From: Saprospiraceae bacterium
GTDB taxonomy: Bacteria; Bacteroidota; Bacteroidia; Chitinophagales; Saprospiraceae
Assembly: GCA_004297645.1 (NCBI GenBank)
Contig: SCUG01000598.1
Location: 1 to 5,660 of the forward strand
Reading direction: 5' to 3'
Length of the DNA: 5,660 nt
In this document: positions 1 through 5,660 of the stretch, one piece after another
Numbering within the stretch: position 1 is the first letter of the stretch
Layout: every line of letters starts with the position of its first letter
Notes under the pieces: generated by a model
The model's input: only the letters and a program-made list of their open reading frames with translations
The model's database searches: none
What the model was told of the DNA's origin: nothing
Position numbers and translations under genes: made by a program

Positions 1-124
1 GCCCTGTGGGGAAGTCCGGGATGGGCTATGCGCCCGCACCGGCCCGTCTTCGTGGCGGCAGAAAAAAAGATAAAAACCCGGAGGAACGCCCCCAGGGGAG
101 AAGATAAAAAACAAAGAGATAAAA
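1..124. other. Non-coding window edge with imperfect inverted repeat and AGATAAA tracts
   Basis: No convincing gene is visible here. The segment 2-20 can pair imperfectly with 77-97: TCCGGG (15-20) with CCCGGA (77-82), GGGG (8-11) with CCCC near 90-93, and CCCT (2-5) with AGGG (94-97). The left arm may continue outside the window. Three A-rich tracts carrying AGATAAA occur at 68-76, 102-111 and 117-124, and the motif recurs at 240-246 and 2995-3002, always close to the palindromic elements. The whole may be the tail of a preceding gene's 3' region or of another palindromic element. The pairing is interrupted and the loop is long, so its biological reality is uncertain. Confidence 0.3.
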
Positions 125-219
125 GCCGCTAACAACGCACTGCTGTCCATGCCCGCCAGCCGCCCAACGCTCACCAACCAACGCACCGGCGGGCACGGGC
201 AGCAGTGCCACATTGGCGG
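125..219. repeat. Element A: attC-like palindromic element
   Basis: A long imperfect palindrome. The main stem pairs 137-157 with 188-208: GCACTGCTG with CAGCAGTGC, then a T-G wobble (146/199), one A-C mismatch (149/196), and GCCCGCC with GGCGGGC. The outer box pairs CCGCTAA (126-132) with TTGGCGG (213-219), with one wobble. Between box and stem lie unpaired spacers: AAC (134-136, next to unpaired C133) on the left and CACA (209-212) on the right. The roughly 30-base loop contains CCAACGC twice. Boxes, spacers and loop motifs match element B, while the stem arms differ. This order of box, unpaired spacer, variable stem and terminal loop is that of integron attC sites. The right core is degenerate here (ATTGGCG instead of GTTRRRY). 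It could instead be a dispersed palindromic repeat with another mobilisation route. Confidence 0.6.
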
Positions 220-455
220 GAATTACAAAGGAAAAAAGAAGATAAAGAAAGAAAAAAACGAGATGTTAAAGCAATTCCGGCTTACGGAAAACGACCATTA
301 AATCATCCGGAAGACTTTCTTGATGCTCCTGATTTGCTTTGTTGATGCACCAACGGTGGGCTTTCCCGAAAACCACCATAAAAAGAAGTAGGGACAAACA
401 CAAAACGCCATTTGGTTTCAGGTGGCCAATCAATTTTCACTAAAAATCAGAAAAA
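220..455. other. Non-coding leader upstream of the first protease gene
   Basis: About 235 bases without a supportable gene. It begins A-rich (an AGATAAA tract at 240-246) and has two small inverted repeats: TTCCG (275-279) with CGGAA (285-289) around a 5-base loop, and GGTGG (355-359) with CCACC (373-377). The promoter of the first gene should lie here, but no good match to the Bacteroidota consensus (TTTG near -33, TAnnTTTG near -7) was found. The stretch just before the start codon at 456 is A-rich, as is common in this phylum, and lacks a Shine-Dalgarno sequence. Confidence 0.4.
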
Positions 456-2285
456 ATGAAAAAAATCGTCAATTCTCACATGCTACTTTTGGTCTTGGCC
501 TTGATGCCCCATCTCTGCGTCGGCCAATCTTCGTCGTTCATCACGGCCTCCGAAACAACATCGGGCGAACTGGATGCGGTACAGCAGCAAAAAGTCCAGA
601 ACGTCCAGAACTCCCCTTACACCAAGAACTGGAGGATAGTTGACTTTGGCGACCTCCCAACGATGGTTGCGTATGATGCCACATTCCCATTGACCGTCCC
701 GGACAGCAGCGAGGCCTTCACGGCGCAACCGGTGAAGGTCGAGGCGGTCACAACAACCCATTACAATTGGATGGGCGAACTTTTCAACACATGTGGGGAA
801 AAAGTAGGGGACATTACCCTTGTCAACAGGGAAGGCAAAGTTTCAGGCCATTTCGAAACCTACAACGATAGCTGGGAACTGGTGGCTCTGGGGGGCAATT
901 TGGCAATCCTGCAACAATTGGACATGGAGGCTTTCACGCAACCTGAGTGTGGAGTCAGCGAACCTTCAGAACAGCCGCTGAATCCACCGCAGCACAATGT
1001 CAGTCCGAGGAGTACAGGGCCTGACTGTAATGTACGAGTCCTAGTTGTTTTCGGAACGGCAGCGGAAGTCGGGGGATTTGATGTGGAACAGATGGCTGAA
1101 CTGGCCATTGCCCAGACCAACCAGGCATTTGCCAACAGCAATGTTGACCTACAAGTTGTCTTGGCAGGGGTGGAGCAGGTCAGTTTTTCATCTACTACAA
1201 GTATAAAAAATGATTTAGAGGTAAGGCTGCCAGATGACCAGGAAATTCAAGATTTAAGGGATGACTTTGACGCTGATTTAGTCGTCTATATTTCCAATAG
1301 TGTTGCCTATGATGCGGCTGGAAGAGCCTTTATATTTCCACCGGCTGCTTTGGCGTATGCCATCGTTCAACGAGACAATGCCACATCAACATTCACTTTT
1401 GCCCACGAACTCGGCCATTTGTTCGGTTGCAACCACCAGCAATGCAGCCTGACCCAGACCGACGCATGTACCGGGAATTTCGGGTTCAACCACGGGTTCA
1501 GGTACAACTACCAAATCTGTGTCCCCAACTTCATCAAACTTCCCGTCTCCCGGAGTACGACCATGCACGTGCTGCAATCATCCCATCCGAGGAGGCTGCG
1601 TTTTTCCAACCCCGATGTTTTTGAAGGCGGCGTGGCCACAGGGGTGCAGAACAGCAACGACAATGCCCGTGTCATTGAAAACAACGGGTGCTCAGTTTCC
1701 TGTTTCATACAAGAGTCTCCTTTGTCGGCAAGCATTACAGGACCAAATTTTGGTTTTGCGGGCCAGGCCATTACCCTTCAGAGCAATGTTGCGGGCGGGA
1801 TACCTCCCTATCAATATATTTGGCAGATGGGCACCGATGGAATCAACTACCCAAACCAAGTGGGTACGGGGCCGAACCTGACCTATACATTGTTCTTTCC
1901 CGGCCCTTCAAAGTTCCTTTTCTTCCGGCTCAAAGTGGTTTCGTCAGATGGGCAGGAAGTATTTGCCTTCAAGCCCGTGCTGGTGTTCTTTGCCCTGGTT
2001 GGGGGCGGGGGTTCCGAATCGCAGTCGGCCATACTGATGGGCAGTTACCCCAATCCTGCTCAAAACGGGACAATGGTTGAATTTCAGGTGCTGGAGCAGA
2101 CGGAAATCAAGCTTGAACTATTGGACGGCAAGGGAAACGTTGTTGCCGTCCTTGCCGAAGGGGAGCACGAAGCCGGGAGCTACAAAAGCCGGGTTGAGTC
2201 CAACTTTTTGCACAACGGGGTTTACCATTGCCGCTTGTTGACAAAGGACGGTGTCCAGACCAAGAGCATCGTGGTGTTGAGATGA
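456..2285 (+). CDS. Secreted metzincin-type zinc metalloprotease with T9SS sorting domain (reprolysin/M72-like)
   Basis: A predicted exported zinc endopeptidase of 609 residues. Residues 1-23 form a signal peptide (MKK start, hydrophobic core, likely cleavage before Q24). Residues about 57-170 resemble the prodomain of reprolysin-like bacterial proteases and end in ECGV (164-167), a possible cysteine switch. The catalytic domain covers about 190-412. It starts with the strand VRVLVVF, includes LAIAQTNQAFANSNV, and has the full metzincin zinc site HELGHLFGCNH: ligands H317, H321 and H327, catalytic base E318. M370 in STTMH is the likely Met-turn, followed by FSNPDVFEGGVATG, typical of M72 peptidyl-Asp metalloproteases and relatives. 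Residues about 424-512 look like an Ig/PKD-type beta domain (GGIPPYQYIWQ). A GGGGS linker leads to a type A T9SS C-terminal domain from SYPNPAQNG (530-538). The start at 456 gives the best signal peptide; Met9 would remove its charged part. Class and secretion route are secure; substrate is unknown. Confidence 0.9.
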   Translation: MKKIVNSHMLLLVLALMPHLCVGQSSSFITASETTSGELDAVQQQKVQNVQNSPYTKNWRIVDFGDLPTMVAYDATFPLTVPDSSEAFTAQPVKVEAVTTTHYNWMGELFNTCGEKVGDITLVNREGKVSGHFETYNDSWELVALGGNLAILQQLDMEAFTQPECGVSEPSEQPLNPPQHNVSPRSTGPDCNVRVLVVFGTAAEVGGFDVEQMAELAIAQTNQAFANSNVDLQVVLAGVEQVSFSSTTSIKNDLEVRLPDDQEIQDLRDDFDADLVVYISNSVAYDAAGRAFIFPPAALAYAIVQRDNATSTFTFAHELGHLFGCNHQQCSLTQTDACTGNFGFNHGFRYNYQICVPNFIKLPVSRSTTMHVLQSSHPRRLRFSNPDVFEGGVATGVQNSNDNARVIENNGCSVSCFIQESPLSASITGPNFGFAGQAITLQSNVAGGIPPYQYIWQMGTDGINYPNQVGTGPNLTYTLFFPGPSKFLFFRLKVVSSDGQEVFAFKPVLVFFALVGGGGSESQSAILMGSYPNPAQNGTMVEFQVLEQTEIKLELLDGKGNVVAVLAEGEHEAGSYKSRVESNFLHNGVYHCRLLTKDGVQTKSIVVLR

Positions 2286-2324
2286 CCGGATTATTCGTGG
2301 TCCACAAAAGTTCAAGCATCGAAT

Positions 2325-2383
2325 GGCCGCATGGTTTTTGTACAAATCCAAGTTTCATCATTCATGCGGCCCTTCGTTTTTTT
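2325..2383 (+). terminator. Possible intrinsic terminator or attenuator between the protease and lipoprotein genes
   Basis: A perfect 9-base inverted repeat, GGCCGCATG (2325-2333) and CATGCGGCC (2363-2371), is followed by TTCG and seven T (2377-2383). The loop of 29 bases is longer than usual and contains the self-complementary TTTGTACAAA (2337-2346), which could fold as an inner hairpin and shorten it. It lies about 40 bases after the first gene's stop and 23 bases before the lipoprotein start. It may end or reduce transcription into the lipoprotein gene. No separate promoter for that gene could be recognised. Confidence 0.4.
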
Positions 2384-2406
2384 CCAAAATGTAAAAACAT
2401 AAAGCA

Positions 2407-2958
2407 ATGAGGTTTTATAAATTATGGTTCTGGCTCGTTCTCGGGCCGTTGTCTCTGGCATCCTGCGAAAAGGATAAAGTGGAAACCCCACAGCCGCCTG
2501 AATATTGGGGCGAAGCATCTGCTCTGCTCGACGGCAATCCGGTGGATTTTTCCGTTTATGCAACTCATGTTCATGGTGAACCCCATTTAAGTATTTTTAT
2601 TGACACCCTTAGTGAGGAAGGTTTTACAAGGGGGAGTATTTCCTTTGATTTTATTCCTGCCCTAATCGGGAAATACGGATTAAGAAAAGAATATGATGAA
2701 GAAAAAAAACTACCGTATGCCGACTATTCAGCATCAGGTTCTGATGGAGATGCAGTTTTAGCCCATTATCATCTTGTAGAACGGGACACTTTGAATTACG
2801 TAAACTTGATTTCACTTGAAGATATATCTCAAGAAATTAGCGGAACCTTTGAAGCCTATTTTGCAATAGATACCATCTTCAAAAATTTGCAACCTCAACT
2901 GGCCGATACGCTAAAGTTCACTCAAGGATATTTCCACACAAAAATCTACAAATTTTAG
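2407..2958 (+). CDS. Small putative lipoprotein (DUF6252-like)
   Basis: A predicted envelope lipoprotein of 183 residues with no recognised enzymatic motif. Residues 1-20 form a lipoprotein signal peptide: a short basic start, a Trp/Leu-rich hydrophobic core and the lipobox LASC with C20 as the lipidated residue. Mature residues 21-32 (EKDKVETPQPPE) look like a flexible tether. The rest appears beta-rich: GEASALLDGNPVDFSVYA (35-52), and near the end EISGTFEAYF (143-152) followed by TQGYFHTKIY (172-181). This ending resembles small Bacteroidota lipoproteins of the DUF6252 kind (SGTFEF followed by ITNGRF); the likeness is from memory and only moderate. It follows the protease gene by 121 bases on the same strand and may be cotranscribed, although a terminator-like repeat lies between. 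G+C content drops from about 50 percent before position 2580 to about 37 percent after it. The function is unknown. Confidence 0.8.
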   Translation: MRFYKLWFWLVLGPLSLASCEKDKVETPQPPEYWGEASALLDGNPVDFSVYATHVHGEPHLSIFIDTLSEEGFTRGSISFDFIPALIGKYGLRKEYDEEKKLPYADYSASGSDGDAVLAHYHLVERDTLNYVNLISLEDISQEISGTFEAYFAIDTIFKNLQPQLADTLKFTQGYFHTKIYKF

Positions 2959-3017
2959 GTGAAGGTTGACCAACCCTCATAGGGGCTTCCGATAAGATAA
3001 AATAGAAAGAAAACTCC
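2959..3017. other. Short spacer between the lipoprotein gene and element B
   Basis: It contains an AGATAAAA tract at 2995-3002, the same motif that flanks element A, followed by A-rich sequence leading into the palindrome. CCAACCCTC is followed by AGGGGC near 2970-2986, but the pairing is too short to call a terminator. Confidence 0.3.
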
Positions 3018-3105
3018 CGCCAACAACGGATGTACGCCTATGCCGCCGAAGCCCAACGCACAAGGCCAACGCACGGCGGCACAGCGTACATCCCACAGTT
3101 AGGCG
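3018..3105. repeat. Element B: attC-like palindromic element with GTTAGGC core
   Basis: The outer box pairs CGCCAAC (3018-3024) with GTTAGGCG (3098-3105), leaving A3101 bulged. The unpaired spacers are AAC (3025-3027) and CACA (3094-3097), identical to those in element A. The outer stem is a perfect 10-base match, GGATGTACGC (3028-3037) with GCGTACATCC (3084-3093). A small asymmetric bulge (3 versus 2 bases) precedes an inner 8-base stem, TGCCGCCG (3041-3048) with CGGCGGCA (3074-3081). The 25-base loop has CCAACGC twice. The right core GTTAGGC fits the integron consensus GTTRRRY, and extrahelical bases on one strand are a known attC feature. The left core (CGCCAAC) departs from the usual RYYYAAC at its first base. 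No integrase gene lies in the window, so site-specific recombination here is inferred. The likely alternative is a dispersed palindromic repeat. Confidence 0.65.
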
Positions 3106-3246
3106 CAAATCAAAAGAAGAAAAAAAGAAAACCAAACGATACTAAAAAATAAAAAATTTAACCACATTTCTTCACAAGGCGATGACGGTCAAAATGCCAA
3201 AAACCAGCAGGTTGCCCAGTCAAAGCCTCAAAAAATCGTTACAGTC
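3106..3246. other. A-rich leader upstream of the second protease gene
   Basis: A non-coding leader of about 140 bases. Its first half is strongly A-rich (about 3107-3160) and its second half more balanced. No Bacteroidota promoter consensus and no Shine-Dalgarno sequence could be recognised. ATG triplets at 3182 and 3194 are out of frame with the downstream gene. The promoter of the second protease gene should lie here or in element B. Confidence 0.3.
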
Positions 3247-5550
3247 ATGAAAAGGATTTACCAAATCACCTTGCTTACCCTTATCGGCGCCCTCGCCGGA
3301 TTGTCAACAGCAAAAGCCCAAATCTATGAAATCAGCCTCGACGAAAAAATTCAACATTCGAGCCTGATTGTCGAGGGGCGGGTAGTCGCCCAAGAAAGTT
3401 ACAAAGCACCTGACGGGGAAGTTTACACAGCTAATAAAGTGGCAGTCAGCGCCTTGCTGAAAGGGAAATTGAAAGAAAACTTTATTACCGTCACGACTTG
3501 GGGAGGGGAAACCGAAGATGAAATAATCACATGGTCGCACATGCTCACACTGCTCCCGGGCGAAGTGGGCATTTTCTTCCTCGAAAGGAACAAAGTGCCG
3601 GAAACGGGCAACCTAGACTTCCCAAGCCCCGCATACGAAGTTTATTCAAGCTCTCAGGGTTTCCTCAAATTCGCACGGAACGACATCGGGGCTTTGGTCG
3701 CTTATGAGCCGTTTCACACCTACACGAACCTCAAGGACGAAGTTTACGACTGCGTGGCCGGCAGGACAGGGCAAGTACGAACGATTGTTGATGACTCGGA
3801 GTCCGTGCTTAGAAGGTCAGGGATACGCTATTTTTTCAAGACCCTTTCAATTTCCGGCACGACCGTCAATTTTGAAATCCTTGTAAACTCCCTCTACGAC
3901 AACAGGCTCTTACACAAGGCCGGGGCCGCCGTAAATTACAACCCGGACTTTTTCGGGTCGAATATAGCAACGAACGGCAGCCTTTCGCTCCAGTCAAACG
4001 GGATTTCTTCCAACACGGTCTATTCGCTCACCAAGTCGAACCTGTCGTCCAGCAAGGCGAAAATCGAGCTTTCGACCACGGGTTCGACCACCAGCCTTTC
4101 CACGCTCACCACCTCCGAGCAAACACTTGCGAAAGCGAGCCTGACCATCCAGAACCCATTTGCAGACCCGGGGGTTTCTTTTGACATCGCCGAGATGTAC
4201 GCCCTTAGCAAGTATTGGGAAAGCGGGGCGTCCTACGGGTTCGATACGGTCATTGTGGAGACGGATTTCAATTTCGGGCATTTTGCGCCTGTCATTGACA
4301 GTATCAGGCCGCTCTCACTAAGGGCAGGTACCGACAAAGGTGACACTCTTTATATTTATGGGAAAAATTTCGGAAGTACACAAGGTGATAGCAAAGTGTT
4401 CTTTGCAGATGCATCGGTGGGCTACAATCAAAATAATCGAGTCAGACCTCTCCCAAAAGATTATATCTGGAGCGATAACTTAATAAAAGTGACTGTTCCG
4501 ACAGCAGGTTATCATGCAGACACACTCACAATAACTTATTATGCAGGTTCTGGCCCCATTTGGGTAAAAGTTGGAAGTTCAACTGTTCCAAGCAGTGAAA
4601 ATATCACGGTAAGGTTGGCTGCAATCAACAGGCACAGAAACGATAATGGCGGCAGTATACCTCGCAGGAAAATAGTAAGATTGGGCGGTTCTTATAGTGA
4701 GGAAGCAGGGTACAATCTTTATTACACACAAGAATTTAAAGACCTTGCAGGTGCTGTTGGTGCATTTGAAAGGGCACTATGCACTTGGGTTGATTCAAGC
4801 CATGTCAATTTTAGGGTGAAAGAATTCTCGGCGATACCAACATGGCTTCAAAACAATGCGTGCAAAATTGACCTCACCAATGATTTGGGTTCAGGGATAA
4901 GTTCAACAGTAAAGGCGCACACTCCAAAAATTTATTCATTAACTGCCTGTGCAGTTGGTGATAGTGTCATGCTGTACCCATTGAGGAAATTTGACATTTT
5001 GTTTCGAAAATCTGAGAATTGGTATCTTGACGAAGCATATGACCCAAATTTCAATTGGAACGGACATCCTGATTTACAATCTCTTGCTTTGCATGAACTC
5101 GGCCATGCTCAACAGTTGTTGCATGTAAACCAGCAAAATGATGTGATGTATTGGGAAGTATTTGGGCCTAAAAGAAAACTGAAGCCCGGAGATAAGGAAG
5201 GTGGGGTATATATGAACGAGATAAGCACTGTTTATGGCCCTAATGACTGCATTGACCCAATGGCCTCGCTTTCAAACTGCATCACTACCCCTACATCAGA
5301 AATACCACAATCAGCCAGCCTTGAATATTTTCCAAATCCCACATTTGATTATCTCAATATCAGTTTAAATAGTGGGAATGGGTCGGCAAGTATAAATCTT
5401 ATAGACCAGTTTGGACGGATAAGACATCACGAAAATTCAGAGGAAGGCTTGTTGATTATTGATATGTCAAAATTTCAAGCCGGATTTTATCTTCTGAATG
5501 TGATATACCAGAATGGTACTTCGTACAGCTATAAAATCATGAAGATATGA
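3247..5550 (+). CDS. Secreted multidomain matrixin-like metalloprotease with IPT/TIG domain and T9SS sorting domain
   Basis: A predicted cell-surface or secreted zinc protease of 767 residues. Residues 1-24 are a signal peptide with an AKA cleavage site before Q25. Residues about 26-115 form an N-terminal domain (EKIQHSSLIVEGRV to LLPGEVGIFFLE) that I recall from other Bacteroidota secreted proteins. Residues about 195-345 look beta-rich with a Ser/Thr-rich stretch. Residues about 348-457 look like an IPT/TIG domain (DTLYIYGKNFGS). The protease domain covers about 475-660: AFERALCTWVDSSHVNFRV resembles a matrixin helix, HELGHAQQLLH gives ligands H616, H620 and H626 with base E617, and NDVMYW supplies Met-turn M634 only eight residues after H626, as in matrixins. 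Q623 replaces the usual metzincin glycine. Residues about 693-767 are a type A T9SS domain (YFPNPTFDYLNI). G+C falls from about 56 to 41 percent near 4310. The stop overlaps the next gene. Substrate unknown. Confidence 0.88.
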   Translation: MKRIYQITLLTLIGALAGLSTAKAQIYEISLDEKIQHSSLIVEGRVVAQESYKAPDGEVYTANKVAVSALLKGKLKENFITVTTWGGETEDEIITWSHMLTLLPGEVGIFFLERNKVPETGNLDFPSPAYEVYSSSQGFLKFARNDIGALVAYEPFHTYTNLKDEVYDCVAGRTGQVRTIVDDSESVLRRSGIRYFFKTLSISGTTVNFEILVNSLYDNRLLHKAGAAVNYNPDFFGSNIATNGSLSLQSNGISSNTVYSLTKSNLSSSKAKIELSTTGSTTSLSTLTTSEQTLAKASLTIQNPFADPGVSFDIAEMYALSKYWESGASYGFDTVIVETDFNFGHFAPVIDSIRPLSLRAGTDKGDTLYIYGKNFGSTQGDSKVFFADASVGYNQNNRVRPLPKDYIWSDNLIKVTVPTAGYHADTLTITYYAGSGPIWVKVGSSTVPSSENITVRLAAINRHRNDNGGSIPRRKIVRLGGSYSEEAGYNLYYTQEFKDLAGAVGAFERALCTWVDSSHVNFRVKEFSAIPTWLQNNACKIDLTNDLGSGISSTVKAHTPKIYSLTACAVGDSVMLYPLRKFDILFRKSENWYLDEAYDPNFNWNGHPDLQSLALHELGHAQQLLHVNQQNDVMYWEVFGPKRKLKPGDKEGGVYMNEISTVYGPNDCIDPMASLSNCITTPTSEIPQSASLEYFPNPTFDYLNISLNSGNGSASINLIDQFGRIRHHENSEEGLLIIDMSKFQAGFYLLNVIYQNGTSYSYKIMKI

Positions 5551-5660
5551 ATACGAGGATTCTACTTATTTTCATGATTTTTTATTCTTGCCGGACGTAT
5601 ATCCCCCAACATCCCAAAATTGGCAAGAATGAATTGCCAACCCAATGTGCAGAAACATAC
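5547..5660 (+). CDS. Partial lipoprotein-like gene, cut by the window end
   Basis: A reading frame of 38 codons runs from an ATG that overlaps the previous stop (ATGA, 5547-5550) to the end of the window without a stop. It begins MNTRILLIFMIFYSC, a basic start and a hydrophobic core ending in Cys15, like a Bacteroidota lipoprotein signal peptide. The lipobox is loose, since FYSC has Tyr at -2 and Phe at -3, so plain secretion or a short membrane anchor is possible. The four-base overlap suggests translational coupling with the protease gene and a shared mRNA. The visible mature part (about 23 residues, with a second Cys in PTQCAETY) is too short to assign a family. An alternative start at 5574 would remove most of the signal peptide, so 5547 is preferred. 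Confidence 0.65.
   Translation, partial: MNTRILLIFMIFYSCRTYIPQHPKIGKNELPTQCAETY

Noticed and set aside
26..211. Minus-strand open frame of 61 codons
   Set aside because: It runs through element A and the A-rich flanks; the product is a low-complexity Gly/Arg/Phe mix, as expected from a palindrome, with no family likeness.
125..240. Element A as an intrinsic terminator of a + strand gene
   Set aside because: No T tract follows the hairpin on the + strand; the flanks are A-rich, so it could at most end a minus-strand transcript, and no such gene is seen here.
240..455. Classical Bacteroidota promoter upstream of the first gene
   Set aside because: No TAnnTTTG with a suitably spaced upstream TTTG was found, so no promoter is called.
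501..530. Cys21 of the first protease as a lipobox cysteine
   Set aside because: The preceding residues are PHL rather than a lipobox, and a standard signal peptidase I site before Q24 fits better, as does the T9SS tail.
422..643. Plus-strand open frame of 73 codons overlapping the first protease gene
   Set aside because: It overlaps the protease in another frame, and its product has no signal peptide or recognisable motif; the protease frame explains this stretch.
1480..1600. Possible frameshift in the first protease between the zinc site and the Met-turn
   Set aside because: The segment is less like relatives, but the frame recovers the expected FSNPDVFEGGVATG without a shift, so simple divergence is enough.
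1508..2080. Several overlapping frames of 87 to 130 codons within the first protease gene
   Set aside because: They are shadows of the G+C-rich coding sequence, while the protease frame is continuous through conserved motifs on both sides (SNPDVF, PKD-like, T9SS tail).
125..3105. CRISPR repeats or insertion-sequence ends
   Set aside because: Only two copies, nearly 3 kb apart, with differing arms and no transposase or spacer array between them.

Overview
The window looks like accessory DNA from a member of the Bacteroidota. Two long proteins end in Por-type (type IX secretion, T9SS) C-terminal sorting domains. Starts sit in A-rich leaders with no Shine-Dalgarno sequence, and small genes encode lipoproteins. 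No rRNA, tRNA, CRISPR, transposase or integrase gene is visible, so a finer taxonomic call is not justified. All four genes are on the + strand.

Layout. Positions 1-455 are non-coding. They hold a possible imperfect hairpin at the window edge, several A-rich AGATAAA tracts, and a roughly 95-base palindromic element (element A, about 125-219). Positions 456-2285 encode a secreted metzincin-type zinc protease with a prodomain, an Ig/PKD-like domain and a T9SS tail. After a 121-base gap with a terminator-like inverted repeat, 2407-2958 encodes a small lipoprotein. Positions 2959-3246 are non-coding and carry a second palindromic element of the same design (element B, about 3018-3105). Positions 3247-5550 encode a larger T9SS-exported protein with an IPT/TIG-like domain and a matrixin-like zinc protease domain. 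Its stop codon overlaps (ATGA) the start of a fourth gene at 5547, which is cut by the window end and begins with a lipoprotein-like signal peptide.

How it fits together. The window reads as two parallel units: palindromic element, then a T9SS-exported metalloprotease, then a lipoprotein. The proteases should be exported through the Sec system and the outer membrane, then released or anchored at the cell surface. The lipoproteins could be partners at the cell envelope, but nothing in the sequence proves that.

The most interesting signal is the pair of palindromic elements. They share their outer boxes, their unpaired spacers (AAC on one side, CACA on the other) and CCAACGC motifs in the loop. 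Their stem arms differ in sequence yet remain self-complementary. That is the design of integron attC sites, and element B has an intact GTTAGGC core. A dispersed palindromic repeat of another kind is the main alternative. A second signal is compositional mosaicism: three of the genes show abrupt internal changes in G+C content, one of them at a domain boundary.
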